A stretch of DNA of 11,199 nt. Origin: Treponema sp. (lineage in GTDB: Bacteria; Spirochaetota; Spirochaetia; Treponematales; Breznakiellaceae). How positions within the stretch are numbered: position 1 is the stretch's first letter; the number at the start of each line of letters is the position of its first letter. Where the stretch lies: the NCBI GenBank assembly GCA_031283905.1, contig JAITAW010000251.1:1-11199 (forward strand), in the 5' to 3' direction. Made by a program: the position numbers and the translations under genes. This document shows positions 6,844 through 11,199 of this stretch, in pieces. A model generated the notes under the pieces. It saw only the letters and a program-made list of their open reading frames with translations. It was not told where the DNA came from and did not search any database.

Positions 6844-8295
6844 ATGGTTTGTAAGAAATTTTGGGAAGCTTTGAAAAAACTATGGGGATTGCTATTTTTC
6901 TTATACACATTCTCTTTATGCTACGGACAGGTTCGGGGCCCCTATGATATTATCGTACTGGTGGATAAAACAAACGCAAACGATGAAGTTAAGGCTTTTA
7001 TTACCGGGCCATTCATAAAAGAGCGTCTTAAATTCGGCGATACTTTTCATTTGATAGGTTTTAACGACACGGCTTCTGTGGAAATATCCCGGCGGATTAT
7101 GGGTAATGACGACCTCAACGCCGTCATTACCGCGGTGAGGTCTCTCCATAAGACATCCGTTGCATCCAATCTCGCAGAAGCGCTCGCCTTTGCGTCCGCC
7201 TATATCATGTCCCTTGCTGGCGCCCGTCCCCAAAAAGTCGTGATTATTACCAATGCGGTAAACGCGCGGAACAGCGTATCGGAAGCGATGCCTCAGTTTT
7301 CCGCGATACATGCCTCGCTTGAGTGGATTAATCTGCCGGCAACGCCGCCAGCGGCGCGATCCGCCAGCCAGCCAGCCCGTCCAGACACGCCAGTCGGCGC
7401 CGGCGCGACTGGCGTAGTCGAGCAAAAACCGCCGCCCGCATCGGGAACGGCGGTGCTGAACGCAACAGAGCCGCAGATGCCGAGCCGGGCGGTACAGCCG
7501 GCTGTACCGCCCGCGCAATATGCCGAGCCGCAACCATCGGTTGCGCCGGGACGACCTACGGCACCGAAAGTGATTGAGCCACAACCGCCAGAGGAGGCGC
7601 GGAGCGCACAGAGTGCGCTCCGCGTTGGCATGCAACCTCCCGAAGAAGAAAACAACGCGCCTGCTACGGCGGAATCCTCGGCATCGCCGCGTGCGGCGCA
7701 AAAACCCAAAATTATCACCCCTGAAAGCCCGGCTTCTTCAATACTACAGATACGTCCAAAAACCATTTTTCACATGCCACTCCTTTCACCGGCAATCGTA
7801 ACACTTATTTTGGCGGTCTTTTTCTGTATGACGCTCGCCTTTACGCTCCTATGTGGACATACGTTGCGATCCCTCGATCGTGCGTTTTTTCTCATTTGTT
7901 CACAAAAAGCCGTTGAACCGGCGTTTTTATCGCTCTTTGTTGAGGATCAAAACACCAGCATAGGAAGGAGAAACATGCATACCATCAGCGCCGGCTGGTC
8001 ATTAACCCTTGGAGGCGGCGCTTCAGATTTTCTCATTTTCCTTGTTCCCATGCCTCAAAATATCGCCAAAATCCACTTTGACGGAAGAGAATGCGCCTTT
8101 ATACCGCAAAAGAAGGAATTTTTCCCTGAACTCAACGACAAAATGGTACCGGACTGCGCCGGAAAAACCATCAAACTTAGATCGAGCAGGAATTATGATC
8201 TCTTCATACGGATCATGCGACTGGAAGCGCCATATAAAAAGTTAAGCGCGCTCTTTCAGTCAATAAAACTACCCGCCCAGTTCTCAAAGATTTGA
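6844..8295 (+). CDS. Membrane protein: degenerate VWA-like domain, Pro/Ala-rich linker, transmembrane helix, small C-terminal domain
   Basis: The 483-residue product has a signal peptide (about residues 10-28, WGLLFFLYTFSLCYGQ). It is followed by a von Willebrand A-like fold (34-162: DIIVLVDKT strand, then FHLIGFND, then a KVVIITNAV strand). The metal site is degenerate: DKTNA (41-45) replaces DxSxS, so metal-dependent ligand binding is doubtful. Residues about 164-300 form a Pro/Ala/Gln/Glu-rich linker with EPQ repeats. A transmembrane helix (315-338) precedes a basic stretch, so the last 120 residues should be cytoplasmic. That part (SIGRRN, then SLTLGGGASDFLIFL, then GKTIKL) is beta-rich and faintly like an FHA domain, but lacks a clear phosphothreonine pocket. 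An in-frame stop at 6838 fixes the earliest start. No Shine-Dalgarno precedes ATG 6844, and a TTG at 6871 would give a more typical signal peptide. A sensing or scaffold role across the membrane is inference. Confidence 0.75.
   Translation: MVCKKFWEALKKLWGLLFFLYTFSLCYGQVRGPYDIIVLVDKTNANDEVKAFITGPFIKERLKFGDTFHLIGFNDTASVEISRRIMGNDDLNAVITAVRSLHKTSVASNLAEALAFASAYIMSLAGARPQKVVIITNAVNARNSVSEAMPQFSAIHASLEWINLPATPPAARSASQPARPDTPVGAGATGVVEQKPPPASGTAVLNATEPQMPSRAVQPAVPPAQYAEPQPSVAPGRPTAPKVIEPQPPEEARSAQSALRVGMQPPEEENNAPATAESSASPRAAQKPKIITPESPASSILQIRPKTIFHMPLLSPAIVTLILAVFFCMTLAFTLLCGHTLRSLDRAFFLICSQKAVEPAFLSLFVEDQNTSIGRRNMHTISAGWSLTLGGGASDFLIFLVPMPQNIAKIHFDGRECAFIPQKKEFFPELNDKMVPDCAGKTIKLRSSRNYDLFIRIMRLEAPYKKLSALFQSIKLPAQFSKI
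7486..7513. repeat. 28-bp perfect palindrome within the coding region
   Basis: The two arms (CGGGCGGTACAGCC, 7486-7499, and its exact reverse complement, 7500-7513) meet without a loop. It encodes part of the linker (Ala-Val-Gln-Pro-Ala-Val-Pro). It is the longest perfect palindrome I found in the window. Confidence 0.9.
7598..7624. repeat. 12-bp-arm hairpin with AGA loop within the coding region
   Basis: CGCGGAGCGCAC (7598-7609) and GTGCGCTCCGCG (7613-7624) are exact reverse complements around a 3-nt loop. No T run follows, and the reading frame continues through it, so it is not a terminator. Confidence 0.9.
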
Positions 8296-8317
8296 ATTAT
8301 CCTCATTTCACGGTGTC

Positions 8318-8794
8318 TCACAACGGATAATGTAGGTTCTCGTGGGCGGGATTTTTCAGCAATTCGGCGTAGCGTTTTATTTCCCACTTTGCCATATTAA
8401 GGTTCTGTTCAAGGTAATTGCCGCACTCCGCAGGCAATGCGCCCGGAATGGCTCCTTCAAAACCCAACATCCACTCGCACATTTCCCGCAAAACCGGCAG
8501 GATCTCCCTTGATTCGAGCTTTCCCTCAAAAATGGCGTAAAAACCGGTTCGGCACCCCATAGGTCCAAAATACACAGTACGTTCAGCCCATTCCTTGTGG
8601 GAACGCAGGAAGGTCGCTCCTAGATGTTCAAGGGTGTGCAGCGAGGGCTGATCTATGACCGGCTCTTTATTGGGTTCCTTAAAACGAAGATCGAAGGTGG
8701 TAAGCGCCGTCTCCCCAAACCGATCCTGACGGGACACATAGACGCCAGGCTTTAGACGCAGGTGATCAACCTGAAAACTCGCTATCTTTTCCAT
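8318..8794 (-). CDS. luxS: S-ribosylhomocysteine lyase (AI-2 synthase) LuxS
   Basis: LuxS splits S-ribosylhomocysteine into homocysteine and DPD, the precursor of autoinducer-2, in the activated methyl cycle in the cytoplasm. The 158-residue length is normal. The metal-binding HTLEH motif gives H53 and H57 with catalytic E56, the third ligand is C124 in ECGNYLEQN, and the catalytic cysteine is C81 in GPMGCRTGFY, so the active site is complete. The ATG at 8794 has an AAGGAG Shine-Dalgarno (8801-8806) 6 bases upstream. The start lies inside the end of the azlC-like gene (29-bp overlap, different frame), which indicates co-transcription and probable translational coupling. The usual pathway partners (pfs, metK) are not in the window. 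It converges on the plus-strand membrane-protein gene with a 22-bp gap and no obvious terminator. Confidence 0.97.
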   Translation of the reverse strand: MEKIASFQVDHLRLKPGVYVSRQDRFGETALTTFDLRFKEPNKEPVIDQPSLHTLEHLGATFLRSHKEWAERTVYFGPMGCRTGFYAIFEGKLESREILPVLREMCEWMLGFEGAIPGALPAECGNYLEQNLNMAKWEIKRYAELLKNPAHENLHYPL

Positions 8795-9506
8795 AATTTA
8801 CTCCTTTTATATTCTGTATAAATTGTACAACAACCAGTGAAATCGCCATACCCATAAGCAGTGAAAGCCTGCTTGGAAACACAATTGCCGCAAGTACCGC
8901 AGTAAGGGCGGAAACAACAAAAACAAGCGGCTTTTTTACCTTGTATATCTGTTCTATCAACAGTACGATGAACAGAGCGGTCAGGGCGAATCCTATGCCC
9001 TCCATGCTAAACGGAATGAGAGAACCCGCTACAGCCCCAATAACCGAACCTACCGTCCAGTACCCGTGATCCAGCAGCGACACAAAAAACATAAACCATG
9101 CGCGTTCCCCCGGCGTTTCAACTTGTTCGTCCCCCAGCCGCTCAGCAGGCAAAGAAGAAAGCAGGGCGAATGTCTCATCGGTCAGGGCGAATATAAGGTA
9201 ATATTTCAATTTACCGGTCATGTTGAAGCGTTTCAGCATGGTCAAGGCATACGCCATGTGCCGCGCGTTCACCACAAACTGTACCAGCGCCGCTTCCACA
9301 AGCCCCGCGCCGGTTGCGAAAAGCCCCACCGCAATATACTGACCCGCTCCCGCGTACATCACGATACTCATCACAAGCGAAAGCTGCCACGGATACCCCG
9401 CATCGACCAGCAAAAGTCCAAAGGCAATGCCGATAGCCAGATACCCCAGCAATACCGGTATGGAATAACGAACAGCGCGGGCGAATATAGTGCGTTTATT
9501 CGGCAT
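8766..9506 (-). CDS. AzlC-family branched-chain amino acid exporter subunit
   Basis: AzlC is the large subunit of the AzlCD (LIV-E; YgaZH or BrnFE in other species) exporter, which expels branched-chain amino acids and, for BrnFE, methionine. From the ATG at 9506 the product has 246 residues and consists mostly of hydrophobic helices. The family hallmarks YAGAGQY and NARHMAYAL are present, and the C-terminal helices are complete. A TTG at 9539 would overlap the previous gene; ATG 9506 is preferred because AGGCGG (9516-9521), overlapping the upstream TAG stop, lies 9 bases before it. The gene starts 13 bp after the DNase I-like gene and runs 29 bp into luxS. No AzlD-like small membrane protein, the usual obligate partner encoded directly downstream, is found here. 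The substrate cannot be read from the sequence. Confidence 0.88.
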   Translation of the reverse strand: MPNKRTIFARAVRYSIPVLLGYLAIGIAFGLLLVDAGYPWQLSLVMSIVMYAGAGQYIAVGLFATGAGLVEAALVQFVVNARHMAYALTMLKRFNMTGKLKYYLIFALTDETFALLSSLPAERLGDEQVETPGERAWFMFFVSLLDHGYWTVGSVIGAVAGSLIPFSMEGIGFALTALFIVLLIEQIYKVKKPLVFVVSALTAVLAAIVFPSRLSLLMGMAISLVVVQFIQNIKGVNYGKDSEFSG

Positions 9507-9519
9507 AAACGGCGCCCGC

Positions 9520-10587
9520 CTAATCCGTATCACGGCCAATATAAAATTCAGCCCATACCGGAAAGTGATCGCTCACTTCTTTCGGCTCTATACCTAAAGA
9601 AGGAAAATCGTAAACCGCATCGTAGTACACAACCCCGAAGTTGCCGGTGAAGTCTTCTTTCGAAGACGCGGTGATTATGAACCGGTCATAGGTGTTGTCG
9701 CTCTCCGCCACAGTCGTGTTATACTCATTAGTAATGACGATCTGATAATCCGAGTCTGGAAACACGCTTGCAAGTTTGTTTTCATTGTAATAAATTCCGT
9801 CCGCATTGAAGTCGCCCACGACAAGCGCGTCAGACTCATTCCACATGCGCTGAAAATACCTGATGGCTTCAGGCAAAGCGGCAATTTCTTTTTCCGCATC
9901 GGACGGCTGAATGTGGTTGTTTATCAGGATGAAGTCGAATCGGTCTTTGGTCCGGAAGTACACCGCCAGAGGACTGCGCTGAAACCGGTCATCCGAATCA
10001 TCGTATGTCGCGCTGTCCACTACACTGAGTTTTTCCGTGTTGTAAATCACCCAGTACTGCTCCTTTGACGCGGTTCTTCCTTCCCTCGGTCCAAGAACAT
10101 AGTCGTACTGTGCGGGCAAAAGCATCATAAACTGCTGAACAGGCTCATCGCTTGTTGAGCGCACTTCCTGAACGGCGGCCACATCTGCATGGGAAATAAT
10201 ATCAACCAGCACGTCAACAACGTTAGTCTTCTTCATTTTCGATGCGCCGAATATCTGTATATTAAAGGAATATATCCGTAGCTTGTCCGCTTCCGAATTG
10301 CCCGGCAGGGAGGCGCTTCCCGCCGGCGGCCGCGCCGGTTGCGTCCCGGTCTGCCCGGTTTCTCCATGCGCGTCCAGAAAATCAGCGCCAACCGGATCTG
10401 CGGAATCCGCTATACTATCTCCGTAGTTCTGCCATACATAGTACAATATCGCTAACACAATAATAACGGCGGCAAGCGCCCGCATTGGTTTGGACAACTT
10501 TTTTGACGCCGCCGCCGTCTTGCCGGACATTGCTTTCTTTGTCGTTTTTTTTCCGGTTGTTGACGTCCTTGTCTTTTTCGTAGGCAT
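9520..10587 (-). CDS. Membrane-anchored DNase I-like nuclease (endonuclease/exonuclease/phosphatase superfamily)
   Basis: The 355-residue product starts with a Lys/Thr/Ser-rich cytoplasmic tail (1-34), one transmembrane helix (about 35-52) and a Pro/Gly-rich spacer (55-100). The catalytic domain (102-352) should therefore be outside the inner membrane. It carries the full set of superfamily residues: N109 (SFNIQIFG), E141 (VQEV), H225 (NNHIQPSDA), D259 and N261 (GDFNAD), D301 (YDRF), and D340 and H341 (SDHFPVW). The spacing, and the YDD, F-R-P and PSDA segments, match vertebrate DNase I closely, more than sphingomyelinase or exonuclease III types. There are no cysteines, so the disulphides of DNase I are absent. 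Mg/Ca-dependent cleavage of extracellular DNA is the likely activity. A TATAAT ends 8 bases before the ATG and no Shine-Dalgarno is present. It heads the operon with azlC and luxS. Confidence 0.88.
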   Translation of the reverse strand: MPTKKTRTSTTGKKTTKKAMSGKTAAASKKLSKPMRALAAVIIVLAILYYVWQNYGDSIADSADPVGADFLDAHGETGQTGTQPARPPAGSASLPGNSEADKLRIYSFNIQIFGASKMKKTNVVDVLVDIISHADVAAVQEVRSTSDEPVQQFMMLLPAQYDYVLGPREGRTASKEQYWVIYNTEKLSVVDSATYDDSDDRFQRSPLAVYFRTKDRFDFILINNHIQPSDAEKEIAALPEAIRYFQRMWNESDALVVGDFNADGIYYNENKLASVFPDSDYQIVITNEYNTTVAESDNTYDRFIITASSKEDFTGNFGVVYYDAVYDFPSLGIEPKEVSDHFPVWAEFYIGRDTD

Positions 10588-10595
10588 AATGGGTT

Positions 10596-10623
10596 ATTAT
10601 AACCAGTTATGAAACTTTTACAA
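10596..10623 (-). promoter_or_regulatory. Candidate sigma-70 promoter of the nuclease-azlC-luxS operon
   Basis: On the minus strand TTGTAA (10623-10618) and a consensus TATAAT (10601-10596) are 16 bp apart. The -10 box ends 8 bases before the ATG at 10587, so transcription should start at or within two bases of the start codon, with no room for a Shine-Dalgarno. Confidence 0.6.
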
Positions 10624-10632
10624 GCCCTCGCA

Positions 10633-10654
10633 TTGCCTGCCTCTTGCCTGCCTC
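10633..10654. repeat. Tandem direct repeat, 2 x 11 bp
   Basis: TTGCCTGCCTC occurs twice back to back (10633-10643 and 10644-10654) without mismatch. It lies just upstream of the nuclease -35 box. It could be a paired protein-binding site or a replication-slippage duplication. Confidence 0.75.
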
Positions 10655-10694
10655 CATTTTCGCTTCAATGTTAGTGAAATTACGCCGGACGCGC

Positions 10695-10723
10695 TTGACA
10701 AAAAATGCGCTTTCCACTATTAT
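10695..10723 (+). promoter_or_regulatory. Strong sigma-70 promoter of the tRNA cluster
   Basis: A consensus TTGACA (10695-10700) is followed after 17 bp by TATTAT (10718-10723). Transcription would start near 10730, about 7 bases before tRNA-Ser(UGA). No comparable promoter is seen before the next two tRNAs, so all three may be one transcript. Confidence 0.75.
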
Positions 10724-10736
10724 AAATATCTCTCTT

Positions 10737-10821
10737 GGAGAGATGTCCGAGTGGTTGAAGGAGGCGGTCTTGAAAACCGTTGCGTTGCAAAGCGCCGGGG
10801 GTTCGAATCCCTCTCTCTCCG
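10737..10821 (+). tRNA. tRNA-Ser (anticodon UGA)
   Basis: The 85-nt gene has a 7-bp acceptor stem (GGAGAGA with TCTCTCC), anticodon TGA at 10771-10773 in the loop CTTGAAA, a long class II variable arm as expected for serine, and the T loop TTCGAAT. The discriminator is G, the serine identity base. The CCA tail is not encoded, so a CCA-adding enzyme is needed. Confidence 0.95.
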
Positions 10822-10875
10822 TTTTGGGCGATTAAAGCCGGTAATTTCTTTTGATGGAAAAAGGCGGCGTTTATT

Positions 10876-10963
10876 GGAGCGGTGACCGAGTGGCCGAAGG
10901 TGGCTCCCTGCTAAGGAGTTTTACCCCTAAAGGGTAACGGAGGTTCGAATCCTCTCTGCTCCG
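10876..10963 (+). tRNA. tRNA-Ser (anticodon GCU)
   Basis: The 88-nt gene has the acceptor stem GGAGCGG with CTGCTCC (one G-U pair), anticodon GCT at 10910-10912, a variable arm hairpin (TACCC with GGGTA) and the T loop TTCGAAT. The discriminator is G. CCA is not encoded. It reads AGC and AGU serine codons and lies 54 bp after tRNA-Ser(UGA). Confidence 0.95.
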
Positions 10964-11014
10964 TGTTTTTATTTGCGCACGTTGCCTCGCAAAGTAAAAA
11001 TGTGTTGTTTGTAA

Positions 11015-11088
11015 GAGGTTGTAGCTCAGCTGGATAGAGCATCAGATTGCGGATCTGAAGGTCGCACGTTCAAATCGTGTCAGCCTCA
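11015..11088 (+). tRNA. tRNA-Arg (anticodon GCG)
   Basis: The 74-nt gene has the acceptor stem GAGGTTG with CAGCCTC (one U-G pair), a D arm with GTAGCTCAGCTGGATAGAGC including A20, an arginine identity base, and the anticodon stem TCAGA/TCTGA around the loop TTGCGGA, giving anticodon GCG at 11049-11051. The T loop is TTCAAAT, the discriminator is A, and CCA is not encoded. GCG reads CGC and CGU. Most bacteria use ACG (inosine) here instead. Confidence 0.9.
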
Positions 11089-11199
11089 TATAGAAAGAGC
11101 TTTTCCCAAAATTTCAGTTCTTGAGGCGTTTTGCGGAGGTGTCAGAAATTTTGAGAAAATAGCAATTTCATATTTAGAAAGGAACGCGTTCATTGCCAA
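11086..11199 (-). CDS. Possible 3' end of a minus-strand gene, or repeat remnant, at the window edge
   Basis: The minus strand is open from the right edge to a TGA at 11086-11088 that overlaps the last bases of tRNA-Arg. The visible 37 codons end in LTPPQNASRTEILGKALSI, with an ATG near 11192. I do not recognise it. One plus-strand frame is also open across the same stretch from about 11090, so the open frame alone is weak evidence. The segment also holds a 9-bp inverted repeat (CAAAATTTC 11107-11115, GAAATTTTG 11145-11153) and the palindrome GAACGCGTTC (11182-11191). A dispersed repeat or the edge of a tRNA-associated insertion are alternatives. Confidence 0.2.
   Translation of the reverse strand: MAMNAFLSKYEIAIFSKFLTPPQNASRTEILGKALSI

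Larger units (their letters stand above)
7343..7698. repeat. Cluster of hairpins and palindromes in the linker-coding DNA
   Basis: Seven perfect or near-perfect inverted repeats follow each other inside the coding region for the Pro/Ala-rich linker. They are: 7343-7356 (CGCCGC arms, 2-nt loop), 7387-7415 (ACGCCAGTCG arms, 10 bp, 9-nt loop), 7428-7454 (ACCGCCG-CCCG arms, with a 2-nt bulge), 7486-7513, 7529-7545 (CGCAACC arms, loop ATC), 7598-7624, and 7685-7698 (CGCCGC arms, loop GT). The segment is also visibly GC-richer than the flanking domain-coding parts. An 11-bp direct repeat (ATGCCGAGCCG at 7477 and 7520) is read in two different frames. Confidence 0.85.
10588..10736. other. Divergent intergenic region between nuclease operon and tRNA cluster
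   Basis: This 149-bp stretch carries two diverging promoters, one for the minus-strand nuclease operon and one for the plus-strand tRNAs, with a short tandem repeat between them. A small plus-strand frame crossing it into tRNA-Ser is not a gene. Confidence 0.6.

Noticed and set aside
7486..7624. Long hairpins read as terminators or an attenuator
   Set aside because: They lie inside an intact reading frame and have no following T run.
7293..7766. Long minus-strand frames opposite the linker region
   Set aside because: These are shadows created by the GC-rich, low-complexity linker; their peptides are Arg- or Ala/Gly-rich with no domain.
8296..8331. Inverted repeat ATTATCC / GGATAAT between the converging genes as a terminator
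   Set aside because: The arms are only 7 bp with a 22-nt loop and no T run on either strand.
8806..8834. Internal promoter for luxS (minus strand, TTGTTG and TATAAA)
   Set aside because: Its predicted start would fall after the luxS Shine-Dalgarno, which conflicts with use of that site; co-transcription with azlC explains the layout better.
9066..9650. Plus-strand frame of 194 codons opposite azlC and the nuclease
   Set aside because: It is antisense to two recognised genes, has a biased composition (Arg, His, Gln) and crosses their junction.
10644..10835. Small plus-strand frame of 63 codons with a MSEWLKEAVLK-like stretch
   Set aside because: It runs through tRNA-Ser(UGA) and its peptide is the familiar mistranslation of a serine tRNA, not a gene.

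Overview
The window looks like part of a treponeme (Spirochaetes) chromosome with roughly balanced base composition. The strongest pointer is the 896-residue GreA at 3974-6664. It is a GreA domain carried at the end of a very long helical-repeat protein, an architecture I associate with Treponema and, in another form, Chlamydia. A termite-gut or related non-pathogenic treponeme would fit, but that is inference. No transposase, integrase, phage gene or CRISPR array is visible, and no stretch of more than 300 bases lacks a gene.

Left part (1-6700, all plus strand): the 3' part of a putative glycosyl hydrolase (DUF4015 type) that begins outside the window; proC, for the last step of proline synthesis; a lipoprotein of unknown function; and a two-gene unit of a TPR protein and the long greA, which ends at a textbook intrinsic terminator.

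Middle (6701-8295, plus): a 143-bp intergenic stretch, then a membrane protein with a signal peptide, a degenerate von Willebrand A-like domain, a Pro/Ala-rich linker, one transmembrane helix and a small C-terminal domain. The DNA encoding the linker is packed with at least seven hairpin or palindrome sequences.

Right part: a minus-strand operon (10587 down to 8318) encodes a membrane-anchored DNase I-like protein, a solitary AzlC-type amino-acid exporter subunit and LuxS, with the last two genes overlapping by 29 bp. It converges on the middle gene and diverges from a plus-strand tRNA cluster: Ser(UGA), Ser(GCU) and Arg with the uncommon anticodon GCG. The last 111 bases after tRNA-Arg are unassigned.

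A recurring theme is start-site layout. The genes that seem to open transcription units (proC, the TPR gene, the DNase I-like gene) have a sigma-70 -10 box ending 6-13 bases before the ATG and no Shine-Dalgarno, so their mRNAs would be leaderless or nearly so. Several internal genes (greA, luxS and the GTG-started lipoprotein) have clear Shine-Dalgarno sequences. I did not find a clearly new multi-gene system. The best candidates for follow-up are the hairpin-built linker, the leaderless starts, the azlC-luxS coupling and tRNA-Arg(GCG).
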